Positions 45,063 to 55,971 of a DNA stretch of 64,000 bases are shown piece after piece; the stretch's first letter is position 1; every line of letters begins with the position of its first letter. The stretch is taken from assembly GCA_905116865.2 (NCBI GenBank), contig CAJHNH020008458.1:191001-255000 (forward strand), in the 5' to 3' direction. Below the pieces are notes generated by a model. It was not told where the DNA came from and ran no database searches. It was given only the letters and a program-made list of their open reading frames with translations. Both the position numbers and the translations under genes were made by a program. Origin of the DNA: Candidula unifasciata. Its lineage: Eukaryota; Mollusca; Gastropoda; Stylommatophora; Geomitridae.

Positions 45063-45397
45063 TTTTTTTTTTTTGTCAGCGAAGCACCTACCTAGCTACA
45101 GCTAGGCTTATCGGGATTTGCACAAGTATGATTCTCACTCTTGAGGTGTGAATCTCTGTGGGCTGCACACCTGCAGGGGAACAGACCGCAGTGCAATGCC
45201 GTTCGCCAACCATCAGAGCCACATTTGGACGATCAAATGTTGACCTTCTATCATTAAACCTTCGTGAGATTAAATACTGGATGAGACACCCGTTGTGAAA
45301 TCATGAGAACAATACAACTAGAATGTTTTTGCCTGGAACCCACAGAGGCATAGACATAAAGGAAGACCCTCCACTCTCGCCCCACCCACCCCAAAGG

Positions 45398-48300
45398 AAG
45401 TTAGAGAGTAAAAGTGGAGAAGGGAGTTAGAGAGTGAAAGTGGAGAAGGGAGTTAGAGAGTAAAAGTGGAGAAGGGAGTTAGAGAGTAAAAGTGGAGAAG
45501 AGAGTTAGAGAGTGAAAGTGGAGAAGGGAGTTAGAGAGTGAAAGTGGAGAAGGGAGTTAGAGAGTGAAAGTGGAGAAGGGAGTTAGAGAGTAAAAGTGGA
45601 GAAGGGAGTTAGAGAGTGAAAGTGGAGAAGGGAGTTAGAGAGTGAAAGTGGAGAAGGGAGTTAGAGAGTGACAGTGGAGAAGGGAGTTAGAGAGTAAAAG
45701 TGGAGAAGGGAGTTAGAGAGTGAAAGTGGAGAAAGTTAGAGGTGAAAGGGAGGAGTTAGAGAGTGAAAGTGGAGAAGGGAGTTAGAGAGTGAAAGTGGAG
45801 AAGGGAGTTAGAGAGTGAAAGTGGAGAAGGGAGTTAGAGAGTGAAAGTGGAGAAGGGAGTTAGAGAGTGAAAGTGGAGAAGGGAGTTAGAGAGTGAAAGT
45901 GGAGAAGGGAGTTACAGAGTGAAAGTGGAGAAGGGAGTTAGAGAGTGAAAGTGGAGAAGGGAGTTAGAGAGTGAAAGTGGAGAAGGGAGTTAGAGAATGA
46001 AAGTGGAGAAGGGAGTTAGAGAGTGAAAGTAGAGAAGGGAGTTAGAGAGTGAAAGTGGAGAAGGAAGTTAGAGAGTGAAAGTGGAGAAGGGAGTTAGAGA
46101 GTAAAAATGGAGAAGGGAGTTACAGAGTGAAAGTGGAGAAGGGAGTTAGAGGGTGGAGAAGGGAGTTACAGAGTGAAAGTGGAGAAGGGAGTTAGAGAGT
46201 GAAAGTGGAGAAGGGTGTTAGAGAGTGAAAATGGAGAAGGGAGTTAGAGAGTGAAAGTGGAGAAGGGAGTTAGAGAGTGAAAATGGAGAAGGGAGTTAGA
46301 GAGTGAAAGTGGAGAAGGGTGTTAGAGAGTGAAAGTGGAGAAGGGAGTTAGAGAATGACAGTGGAGAAGGGAGTTAGAGAGTAAAAGTGGAGAAGGGAGT
46401 TAGAGAGTGACAGTGGTTAGAGAAGGGAGTTAGAGAGTGAAAGTGGAGAAGGGAGTTAGAGAGTGAAAGTGGAGAAGGGAGTTAGAGAGTGAAAGTGGAG
46501 AAGGGAGTTAGAGAGAGTGAAAGTGAAGAAGGGAGTTAGAGAATGAAAGTGGAGACGGGAGTTAGAGAGTGAAAGTGGAGAAGGGAGTTAGAGAGTGAGT
46601 GAAAGTGGAGACGGGAGTTAGAGAGTGAAAGTGGAGAAGGGAGTTAGAGAGTGACAGTGGAGAAGGGAGCTAGAGAGTGACAGTGGAGAAGGGAGTTAGA
46701 GAATGACAGTGGAGAAGGGAGTTAGAGAGTGAAAGTGGAGAAGGGAGTTAGAGAGTGACAGTGGAGAAGGGAGTTAGAGAATGAAAGTGGAGACGGGAGT
46801 TAGAGAGTGAAAGTGGAGAAGGGAGTTAGAGAGTGAAAGTGGAGAAGGGAGCTAGAGAGTGAAAGTGAAGAAGGGAGTTAGAGAGTGAAAGTGGAGAAGG
46901 GAGTTAGAGAGTGAAAGTGGAGAAGGGAGTTAGAGAGTGAAAGTGGAGAAGGGAGTTAGAGAGTGAAAGTGGAGAAGGGAGTTAGAGAGTGAAAGTGGAG
47001 AAGGGAGTTAGAGAGAGTGAAAGTGGAGAAGGGAGTTAGAGAGTGAAAGTGGAGAAGGGAGTTAGAGAGTGAAAGTGGAGAAGGGAGTTAGAGAGTGAAA
47101 GTGGAGAAGGGAGTTAGAGAGTGAAAGTGGAGAAGGGAGTTACAGAGTGAAAGTGGAGAAGGGAGTTAGAGAGTGAAAGTGGAGAAGGGAGTTAGAGAGT
47201 GAAAGTGGAGAAGGGAGTTAGAGAGTGAAAGTGGAGAAGGGAGTTAGAGAGTGAAAGTGGAGAAGGGAGTTAGAGAGTGAAAGTGGAGAAGGGAGTTAGA
47301 GAGTGAAAGTGGAGAAGGGAGTTAGAGAGTGAAAGTGGAGAAGGGTGTTAGAGAGTGAAAGTGGAGAAGGGAGTTAGAGAATGACAGTGGAGAAGGGAGT
47401 TAGAGAGTAAAAGTGGAGAAGGGAGTTAGAGAGTGACAGTGGAGAAGGGAGTTAAAGAATGAAAGTGGAGACGGGAGTTAGAGAGTGAAAGTGGAGAAGG
47501 GAGTTAGAGAGTGAAAGTGGAGAAGGGAGCTAGAGAGTGAAAGTGAAGAAGGGAGTTAGAGAATGAAAGTGGAGACGGGAGTTAGAGAGTGAAAGTGGAG
47601 AAGGGAGTTAGAGAGTGAGTGAAAGTGGAGAAGGGAGTTAGAGAGTGAAAGTGGAGAAGGGAGTTAGAGAGTGAAAGTGGAGAAGGGAGTTAGAGAGTGA
47701 CAGTGGAGAAGGGAGTTAGAGAGTGAAAGTGGAGAAGGGAGTTAGAGAGTGACAGTGGAGAAGGGAGTTAGAGAGTGAAAGTGGAGAAGGGAGTTAGAGA
47801 GTGAAAGTGGAGAAGGGAGTTAGAGAGAGTGAAAGTGGAGAAGGGAGTTAGAGAGTGAAAGTGGAGAAGGGAGTTAGAGAGTGAAAGTGGAGAAGGGAGT
47901 TAGAGAGTGAAAGTGGAGAAGGGAGTTAGAGAGTGAAAGTGGAGAAGGGAGTTAGAGAGTGAAAGTGGAGAAGGGAGTTAGAGAGAGTGAAAGTGGAGAA
48001 GGGAGTTAGAGAGTGAAAGTGGAGAAGGGAGTTAGAGAGTGAAAGTGGAGAAGGGAGTTAGAGAGTGACAGTGGAGAAGGGAGTTAGAGAGTGAAAGTGG
48101 AGAAGGGAGTTAGAGAGTGAAAGTGGAGAAGGGAGTTAGAGAGTGAAAGTGGAGAAGGGAGTTAGAGAGTGAAAGTGGAGAAGGGAGTTAGAGAGTGAAA
48201 GTGGAGAAGGGAGTTAGAGAGTGAAAGTGGACAAGGGAGTTAGAGAGTGAAAGTGGGAGAAGGGAGTTAGAGAGTGAAAGTGGAGAAGGGAGTTAGAGAG

Positions 48301-49290
48301 AGTGAAAGTGGAGAAGGGAGTTAGAGAGAGTGAAAGTGGAGAAGGGAGTTAGAGAGTGAAAGTGGACAAGGGAGTTAGAGAGTGAAAGTGGAGAAGGGAG
48401 TTAGAGAGTGAAAGTGGAGAAGGGAGTTAGAGAGTGAAAGTGGAGAAGGGAGTTAGAGAGTGAAAGTGGACAAGGGAGTTAGAGAGTGAAAGTGGACAAG
48501 GGAGTTAGAGAGTGAAAGTGGACAAGGGAGTTAGAGAGTGAAAGTGGAGAAGGGAGTTAGAGGGAGTGAAAGTGGACAAGGGAGTTAGAGAGTGAAAGTG
48601 GAGAAGGGAGTTAAGGAGTGAAAGTGGACAAGGGAGTTAGAGAGTGAAAGTGGACAAGGGAGTTAGAGAGTGAAAGTGGAGCAGGGAGTTAGAGAGTGAA
48701 AGTGGAGAAGGGAGTTAGAGAGTGAAAGTGGAAAAGGGAGTTAGAGAGTGAAAGTGGAGAAGGGAGTTAGAGAGAGTGAAAGTGGACAAGGGAGTTAGAG
48801 AGTGAAAGTGGAGAAGGGAGTTAGAGAGTGAAAGTGGACAAGGGAGTTAGAGAGTGAAAGTTGACAAGGGAGTTAGAGAGTGAAAGTGGAGAAGGGAGTT
48901 AGAAAGTGAAAGTGGAGAAGGGAGCTAGAGAGTGAAAGTGGACAAGGGAGTTAGAGAGTGAAAGTGGAGAAGGGAGTTAGAGAGTGAAAGTGGAGAAGGG
49001 AGTTAGAGAGAGTGAAAGTGGACAAGGGAGTTAGAGAGTGAAAGTGGAGAAGGGAGTTAGAGAGTGAAAGTGGACAAGGGAGTTAGAGAGTGAAAGTTGA
49101 CAAGGGAGTTAGAGAGTGAAAGTGGAGAAGGGAGTTAGAGAGAGTGAAAGTGGAGAAGGGAGTTAGAGAGAGTGAAAGTGGAGAAGGGAGTTAGAGAGAG
49201 TGAAAGTGGAGAAGGGAGTTAGAGAGAGTGAAAGTGGAGACGGGAGTTAGAGAGTGAAAGTGGAGACGGGAGTTAGAGAGGGAAGTTTTA
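45398..49290. repeat. Large minisatellite, 26 bp x about 150
   Basis: Units of GAGAAGGGAGTTAGAGAGTG+AAAGTG, strongly purine-rich on the plus strand. Variant units (GTAAAAG, GACAGTGG, GACGGG, GACAAGGG, added GAGA) are clustered and indicate block duplication of about 1.02 kb. The array fills 3.9 kb of a HIP1 intron. Confidence 0.98.
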
Positions 49291-50041
49291 AAAGTCTGAG
49301 AGAACATGAGAAGAGCTGCATGCGATAGAGAAAGATAGAAGGACTTGACGTGAGTTGTTGAGGGCCTAAGCTCCACTGGAGGTTAGAAATGTAGAAGAAG
49401 GTGAAACCGAGTGAGACCGCAAATGGATGATGATAAACCGAGTGAGACATGATATAACCGCCAATGAAGGTTGTGGCTGATGATGACTGGATGTCTGTTA
49501 TTCAGTGGGAAAACTTCGTTTGCAGAGTCCTCATAATAAAGTGTTATGCCAAGGGAGGTTTGGATACTGCGTGGATATCTCTGTCATTCTACATAATGCT
49601 TCTTTTGTAACGTTCTCGTAATAAGCTCCTCGCCATGATAATTTTTTTTTTAAAGCCATCCATATATATCATTTCCCTGTCCCTCCCCCATTTTCCCCAT
49701 AAAAATACTGCACAATCTGAAACAAGCCCACATAGGAGGGAGACGCCCCTGGAAGATAAGCGCTGAATAACGAGACAGGGTGGTTAAAGTCTTAATATAT
49801 CAACGGCTGAGTTTTGCGTGCTGTCCCAGAGATCCGACACTGTTTCTAATCGTGTGCTTGAGTATTCTGTCTGCTGCCGGGTGTGCCAACTGTCACGGTG
49901 TATTGATCTGATTCTGGTGCTGAGAGTCACCATATGTCGATCTGGGATGTGGGGAAGATGTAGGGCACTCTGTCCACTGGTACACGTGGAATAAATGACG
50001 CTGCGGAAAAGAGAAAGGGGGATCAGAGAGAGAGAGGGAGG

Positions 50042-50049
50042 AAGGGGGC

Positions 50050-50110
<61 letters not shown>
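50042..50110. repeat. (GA)n microsatellite
   Basis: Nearly pure GA run. Shorter GA runs follow at 50264-50296 and 50440-50462 in the same AG-rich region. Confidence 0.97.
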
Positions 50111-50117
<7 letters not shown>

Positions 50118-50257
50118 AAAGGGTAACGGTAATTAAATGATGGGGAAAAGAGACAGTTGGGGGGGGGGGGGGTCAGAAAGAGAGAGAAAAAGAGAGAGGG
50201 GGAGAGGAGAGCAAGAAAGAACGTTAATTAAATGATGATCTGGAAAAGAGACAGCGG

Positions 50258-50301
<44 letters not shown>

Positions 50302-50534
50302 AGGGTAACATTAATTAAATAACGATGTGAAAAGAGACAGGGAAATACGAAAGAGAAGGAGAGACAGAGAGAAGAATAACATTAATTTAATGATGTTGTG
50401 AAAAGAGACGGGACGGGGAAATCAAAGAAAGAGACAGAGATAGAGAGAGAGAGAGAGAGAGCGAGGGGGGCACGGCTAAATCCACCCAGTCTGTGGCAGA
50501 GGTTATATAAGATTCACATATAAGTCGTGGCAGT

Positions 50535-50582
50535 GATATAGATAGATAGATAGATAATCGGATAGATAGATAGATAGATAGA

Positions 50583-50655
<73 letters not shown>

Positions 50656-50660
50656 GAGAC
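50535..50660. repeat. (GATA)n microsatellite
   Basis: GATA/ATAG run of about 125 bp with three interruptions. Confidence 0.97.
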
Positions 50661-50734
50661 AGACAGATATACATAGTGAGGTGGGTACAGACAGACGGAC
50701 AGATAAATGCATATTTTTAAGGGGTGGGGTAGCT

Positions 50735-50890
50735 TGTGGCTCCTAGGTCGATACAGCCTAAAATGGGTCCCAGTTAATATCCTGGGAAGTAAAGGCGGCT
50801 GGCCATATCACTCCCCACCCCCACACCCCCGGGTGCCGACTGGTCTATAAGAAATAGCCTAGCATACACTGCTCGATGGGCGGCCCCTGG
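50735..50890 (+). mobile_element. SINE A/D body fragment
   Basis: Sense fragment: TAGGTCGATACAGCCTAAAA through GGTGCCGACTGGTCTATAAG. The head and tail are incomplete. Confidence 0.65.
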
Positions 50891-51027
50891 CATAAAAAAG
50901 GACATTTATTTTACTTTTTTTTTCAAGGTACAAAAGTAATATGATAATTGTGTTGCCCTTCGCAAGCTCAGCAGGGTGTGCAGTACCGGCACTGGTACCT
51001 TACAGCTTCGGGGATGCATATGTATCA

Positions 51028-51180
51028 TCGTCATAGTCATCATCGTCGTCATTATCATCATCCTCATCATCATCCTTTCATCATCACTATCATGATCTAC
51101 ATCATCATAATCACCACCACCATCATCATGAGAATCATTATCATCATTACTGTCAGCATCATCATCATCATCATCACCAC
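51028..51180. repeat. Imperfect (ATC)n
   Basis: CATCATCATC-rich stretch with many substitutions. Confidence 0.85.
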
Positions 51181-51684
51181 CCTGTCCTGTCGTTATAAGT
51201 CGCAGAGGGCTCGCAGTATAGCCCTCGATCCATTTCTGTGCAGTGTAACATCCTTTCGATAAGATAGACGGAATCCACCCCAGCACCGTTGGCCTCTCAC
51301 AATGATGTTCGTTTTATGGACGCCCTAGTTTTCTTAACCTATTTGTTTCCAACTGCTGTGCCTGTTTAGTGATTGCCTGCCGCATCTCCTTATGATGTGC
51401 CCAATATATTGGGACGTATACTGGTAAATCTCCCACGAAGGTGTCTCCACTTTGCCACGGTGGGGAAACTTTTGTTTCTCAACGACCCTGAGAGCTATAC
51501 CGGTGGGAGCGTAGCTACCATCAGAGTCTTCCAAGCCGGAAAGGTCGAAGGGTAGAGAACAGACAAAGAGAAAAACGCTGGTCCTCCAGGTTGGGGCTGA
51601 AGCGTGGGGCCGACACCCCCATCTTCGTAAAACTTTATCTCGTCACGAAACAGATATCTAAGCCTCCATTTCGGATGGATTTAA

Positions 51685-51835
51685 ACGGACAACGAAACAT
51701 AACGTCCAGACAGACATGCAAACACTTGGTATCACCAACTGGAAAGAGAAAGCCAACCAGAGAGATAAATGGAGGTGGGTGATATCTGCAGCAATGAACC
51801 TCAAGAGCTCGGAATGCTGAAGAAGAAGATACTGG
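51685..51835 (+). mobile_element. LINE 3' end, short copy
   Basis: From ACGTCCAGACAGACATGCAA this segment is homologous to 54258-54392, including TGGAGG…GGGTGATATCTGCAGCA and the GAAGAAGAAGA tail. The upstream part does not match the 53.9-kb copy, so it is a 5'-truncated insertion. Confidence 0.65.
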
Positions 51836-52098
51836 TAAGTAAAAGAAAGGATTCTATCCCACGCCTTCAGACGTATTGGGCATATAGGGCTAGACCTGTA
51901 TTTTATAGACCCGTCGGCACTCTGTGGGTTATGTGGCCAGCACCATGCCGGCCGCCTTTACCTTGTACCCATTTAAAGCGGGGTCAATATGGGAGCCAAT
52001 GCTTTTTTTGACAAAAGTCCGACTCCGTCTGGATCTGAACCCAGGACTTTCTGATCCACCGGCGAGCCTTTAGCCGCTACACCACAGCGGCGCAGGAC
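51835..52098 (-). mobile_element. tRNA-derived SINE, family D
   Basis: Antisense copy with head (minus strand) CCGCTGTGGTGTAGCGGCTA and TGGGTTCAGATCC. It lies 60 bp from the HIP1 lipid-binding exon and next to a LINE 3' end. Confidence 0.88.
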
Positions 52099-52159
52099 GC
52101 AAAATTAACTTCTACAAAACATGTCTTGCAAGTGTATATAAAAACCTAACAAAGGATAC

Positions 52160-52223
52160 TTCGGGCGTGTTTCTCCTTGACCGGGGTCTCTTGGCTGTTG
52201 ATAGCTTTGTTCAAGGCGATTGT
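52160..52223 (-). CDS. HIP1: HIP1 exon: ANTH lipid-binding motif
   Basis: The exon starts in phase 0 after a TTTCAG acceptor and encodes 21 codons plus one base. It contains NKAINSQETPVKEKH, which fits the ANTH PtdIns(4,5)P2-binding pattern KA[TI]x6[PLV]KxK[HY] at every fixed position. Vertebrate HIP1 has a closely similar segment at the same place near its N-terminus. The donor is GTATCC, a weak site, but its phase 1 matches the next exon, which begins AT and completes an Asn codon. This is the most 5' HIP1 exon that could be recognised; an upstream exon giving the initiator Met is expected. Confidence 0.9.
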
Positions 52224-52394
52224 CTGAAATCAGAAGATATGTTAACAGTCACATACCACAGAGTCAATACCACAGAAACATGTTATGAATTCAGGCATAT
52301 GTTCTTCGTCTTTTTCTGTCTCTCTAGCCCCACTAGAGAGACATAAGCCCTCAACAAACTCACGCCAAGTCGTTCTATTATTCGCTATCGCCGG

Positions 52395-52727
52395 TCCCTC
52401 GTGTGGGTTCCGGGGCCCCATTGTGGGGGAAAACAAGAATAGACCCACTGCCTCCCCAAAAGCATGTCGTAAGAGTCGACTAATTGGGGAGCTTCCTTTG
52501 AAGTCGGAGTGCATTTGCCGGAGAGGCAAGGAACCAACTGTCTGTATTCAAGAGAATGAGATCTGTAAAACTAATGCACACGCAACACTCAGGTTCTGGA
52601 GCAGGACTGCAGTTCAGTAGTGGACGAGCAACCAGAACTTTCCACCAGAGTTTAAGCTGGTGAACGCGAAGAAGAAGAAGAAGAAGAAGAAGAAGAAGAA
52701 GAAGAAGAAGAAGAAGAAGAAGAAGAC
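52395..52727 (+). repeat. Repeat C copy, best preserved, with long GAA tail
   Basis: Sense and close to the majority sequence in every segment. The tail is a pure (GAA)n tract of about 57 bp at 52670-52727. Confidence 0.85.
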
Positions 52728-52819
52728 GCTATCGCCGGTAGGGTGCAGTGTTTCTGTTCTTTGCTACCCGTGAGGGCCCCGGTGACACGCGGGGGAGACA
52801 TGTTGTTGTTTTTTTTATT

Positions 52820-53040
52820 TGCGTATTCTTTACATGACGCTGCAGAACCAACCCCAGCATTTATTGGCTGTTGTGGTTTTTCTAGGTAAATTTTACGTTC
52901 CATGTGCCATTGCTACCTGGGAGGTCAGCTCTCTGTACCACTGTCAAAACTAGCGCAAGACAAATCGTCGGCAGCTTGGATCGAGCCCGGCACCCCGACA
53001 TTACGAAGCGCGTTCGTAACGCCTAAGCCACAGACGCAGA
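52820..53040 (-). mobile_element. tRNA-derived SINE, family B
   Basis: Antisense copy. GCAGAACCAACCCCAGCATT lies near the left and GCGTTCGTAACGCCTAAGCC with ACAGACGC at the right. The B box GATCGAGCCCGGC is recognisable. Confidence 0.85.
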
Positions 53041-53139
53041 CAGACATATGTTACATGGTCCATTATGGCGGAAAAGGGGCCTAGGTGCCCTACCGATTCT
53101 TTAACAAACATGCTGTAACTAATTATAAAGTGAACAAGT

Positions 53140-53425
53140 TGAGTAAAGATCCCTTTTCACACCTTCGGGCGCATCAGGCATATGGGAAGAGCGCCCATAT
53201 TTTTACAGACCAAACGGCACTAGGTGGGTAATGTGGTCAGCATTACGCCGGCCGTCTTTACTTCCCCAGGACATACATCCTGGTACCCATTTTAAGCTGG
53301 GTCGACCTGCGACGCCCCATACCATGATAAAAAAATTCCACGCAGCCAGCAGTGGGTTTCGATCGCGGTACGTTGGAATTACGAGTCAGACTCGCAACGC
53401 CTAAGCGACGGACGCCGCCAATAAT
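53140..53425 (-). mobile_element. tRNA-derived SINE, family A
   Basis: Near-complete antisense copy with head (minus strand) GGCGTCCGTCGCTTAGGCGT and B box GCGATCGAAACCCAC. It lies directly downstream of the membrane-protein terminal exon. Confidence 0.88.
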
Positions 53426-53590
53426 TAATTAGGGTGGACTAATTTAAGGGTTTGTAACAATCTGATATTTTGAGACTAAAGATTTCGCAGCCTAGCTGTA
53501 AATCACAACATGACGTTACAACCGCTTTTTTAATCGGGAAAACAGAGAAGTAGAAGGAGCAGAAGAAGAAGGGCGAGGGGAGGGACAAGT

Positions 53591-53752
53591 TTACGAGACA
53601 TTGTTTATAAACCACCCCCTCTGATTGTCAGTCAGATCATGAAGAATGCACGTTTTTTTTTCCCTAATCTTGGCCAACGACGCTAAAAAAATAACGAATG
53701 ACAAAATGAAGGTTGCGGCTAAAACAGCATTATAGAAAGTCTTCCAGTCGAT
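53591..53752 (-). CDS. Terminal exon of a membrane protein, possibly MARVEL-like
   Basis: After a TTATTGTTTGCAG acceptor, 53 codons and a TAA stop encode IDWKTFYNAVLAATFILSFV, then IFLASLAKI, a basic stretch and a polar tail ending FINNVS. One clear transmembrane helix is followed by a cytosolic-looking tail. A W-xxx-hydrophobic/YN…A.A..(I/L) helix resembles the third helix of MARVEL proteins (MAL, plasmolipin, CMTM), but this is only a resemblance. It is not part of the known HIP1 protein. The gene is the 5' neighbour of HIP1 on the same strand, or is nested in HIP1 intron 1. Confidence 0.5.
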   Translation of the reverse strand: MDWKTFYNAVLAATFILSFVIFLASLAKIREKKTCILHDLTDNQRGWFINNVS

Positions 53753-53869
53753 CTGCAAACAATAATATGAAAACAGATTGCATAATTTATTGCCTGGCAT
53801 ATTTAACGACATCTCACTACATGCAGTAACGAAAAAATAAAATTAGGCAGATAAAAAAGCCTTTGCTCT

Positions 53870-54395
53870 TCAACATCTGCTAAAGTCAAAGTGTCTAATG
53901 TCTCGCAACACCATGGTCAAAATATATGAAACGTTGATAAGACCAGTCGTTCTATGTGGCTCTGAAACTTGAAGCACAGCTAAAAGAGATGAAGCGCATA
54001 TTACAGGTTTTCAAAAACAGAGTCTTACGACGAATCTTTGGACCCATCAAAGATGCAAACAGCGGGGAATGGAGAGTGAGAAGCAATAATGAAATTCATA
54101 ACCTGTTTAAATCACCAATGATCTCTGGCATCATGACAGCTAATAGATATAAATGGTTGGGGCATAGTGAAAGAATGTCAGATGACAGAGAAGTAAAAAC
54201 TGTACACACAAGGGAGATGAATGGTCGTAGACCACGAGGCAGTTCAAGAAGAATATAGAGAGATAATGTCCAGACAGACCTGCAAAACACTTGGTGTCAC
54301 CAACCAGAAAGAGAAGGCCAACCAGAGAGATGAATGGAGGCGGGTGATATCTGCAGCAATGAACCCCAACGGCTCGGAAATGCTAAAGAAGAAGA
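53870..54395 (+). pseudogene. LINE reverse-transcriptase C-terminus with 3' end
   Basis: MVKIYETLIRPVVLCGSET precedes KNRVLRRIFGPIKDANSGEW, RVRSNNEIHNLFKSP, RYKWLGHSERMSDDREVKTV and RPRGSSRRI. This is a well preserved post-RT domain with two or three frame changes. The element ends AAATGCTAAAGAAGAAGAAT, that is, in a short GAA tail. Confidence 0.75.
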
Positions 54396-54828
54396 ATAGG
54401 AAAAATAAATAAAAATTCTTTTGCAACTGAAATACAATATCAAAGATTCACTCTCAAAAGTAACTGCCCGTTTCACCACCGCAAGGACAGGCTCGCGACG
54501 ACCATGTCTTTTTGTTTGCATAAACAACAACAACAAAACAAAAACACACAAAAACACACTTCACACAGGATATAAACATGACCAAACAAGAGAAGACGCA
54601 CACAAACTTGATACATCAATAGGCATAACACAACTAGGCTGCATTCTTCACTCAAGCGGCGTCAGTTGAATGACTTCGCAACTACAAACACGGATCCGGT
54701 GTTTACGATCGCACCATCAGCGTGGGAACACAATACTGTACTTGGGGACAGAACCTCCCTCGCTGATTAAAAAAACAGACAGTCTTTCATAACATTACAT
54801 TCACCCAACAGGGACGCTAACATGACCT

Positions 54829-54938
54829 AGGTTAGTTGCATATCCTTTATAGGACGTTGCAGAACCAACCCCAACAGCCCCTGGCTGTTGTGTGGTTTTT
54901 CTACGCAAATTTACCATTAGTAGTTTGCCATTGCGTAA
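54829..54938 (-). mobile_element. SINE family B, 5'-truncated
   Basis: Only the 3' half is present, antisense: GTTAGTTGCATATCCTTTAT to TAGTAGTTTGCCATTGCGT. The tRNA head is missing, consistent with 5' truncation during reverse transcription. Confidence 0.8.
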
Positions 54939-55374
54939 CATCACATACTTTACACTTAGCACTTTACAACAGCCTATTTCGAAAAAGTAAATAAAAAGAA
55001 AAGTAACTACACATGTTAAAATCGAAGTTCCACTATTCGCTTCACTTCGAAAAACTAAAATGTTGGTATTCGCCAACGTTTTACAGCTAGTCTAGTTATT
55101 CGTCACAATGTGTGATGCAATTTTCGTGATTTGAAGCCCCATTCTGGCTTTTGTCAGGGGCCTGAATATAGCTGGGCAGTAAATACACGGGTGATCTTCA
55201 TCCGCTTGGTGGCACTTTGTGTTACCGGGTGTCTATCGCTCTGTATGATGTCCTGGTGGGGTACAACTTACATACATACGTCTCACAGTTGACCGGAACA
55301 GCTACCTGGCCCATCTAAAGTAGGTCGTGGGCGCTAACTGAGGTCGAAATTAATGTCGGTAATTCGTGGTGGTC

Positions 55375-55597
55375 GGCGTCTGCGGATTAGGCGTTGCGAA
55401 CGTGCTTCGTAATGTCGGGGTGCCGGGTTCGATCCCAACTGCGGACGATGTCTTGCGTCGGTTTCGACAGTGGTACCGAGCGCTGACCGCGCAGAGGCAA
55501 TGGCAAACTACTGAACGTAAAATTTGCCTAAAAAGACAACAGACAAAAAATGCTACGGTTGGTTCTGCAACGTCCTGTAAGGGATACGCAACTAACT
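55375..55597 (+). mobile_element. tRNA-derived SINE, family B, full length with target duplication
   Basis: The best preserved copy: A box GATTAGGCGTTGCG, B box GGGTTCGATCC, body CAATGGCAAACTACTG, tail GCAACTAACT. The 15-bp target duplication TAATTCGTGGTGGTC lies at 55360-55374 and again at 55598-55612, without differences. Confidence 0.93.
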
Positions 55598-55971
55598 TAA
55601 TTCGTGGTGGTCCCCTAATGAAGCGATATCTCTAGCGCAGTGCCCTCCAATTTGGAGGGCGCCAGGAAGTTTCATGAGGGTGGGGGCGTCTAGCAATTTT
55701 GAAACTTCAGTGTGTTTATTCGTATAATAAACATGATTTTCAGTTTTAACAATCATGAAAACAAAGCAGCTATGCCAGCTTGATGTTGAGAGTGATCTCA
55801 TTTGTACCTTGTCCTACTTCAGACCAAAATAAGCAAACATCACCAGGACAAAACAGTGTCAACCATCACATCGATATTTTGACACTAAACTTCCAGCTGC
55901 TGGTGATTGCTTCACATTTTGTTATGTTTGGGGGGGGGGGGGGGTCTATGAAGGAGAAGGAGGGAGTATCT

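Larger units (their letters stand above)
4334..52223 (-). other. HIP1: HIP1/HIP1R (Sla2-family) gene, span of identified exons
   Basis: This is a split gene reconstructed from twelve minus-strand exons with GT/AG borders. HIP1-family proteins bind PtdIns(4,5)P2 through an N-terminal ANTH domain, bind clathrin and AP2 through linker motifs, form coiled-coil dimers, and bind actin through a C-terminal THATCH domain. They link clathrin-coated pits to the actin cytoskeleton. The first ten exons join with matching phases (0-1, 1-0, 0-0, 0-0, 0-2, 2-1, 1-1, 1-2, 2-0, 0-0) and read as a continuous ANTH-plus-linker protein of about 298 residues. Then one exon is missing, because the next acceptor needs a different phase. 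Two coiled-coil exons follow. The first coding exon (MetāERxQ region) was not found, and the rest of the coiled coil and the THATCH domain lie beyond the left edge. HIP1 and HIP1R cannot be told apart here; many invertebrates have a single orthologue. Confidence 0.9.

Noticed and set aside
45398..49290. Regular short repeats that could suggest a CRISPR array
   Set aside because: Units are directly contiguous without unique spacers, in eukaryotic intron context. The same holds for the 20-, 22- and 49-bp arrays.
55375..55450. tRNA gene candidates from A and B boxes
   Set aside because: The tRNA-like parts are heads of SINEs: no clean acceptor stem, a common body follows, several dispersed copies exist, and a target duplication flanks the whole unit.
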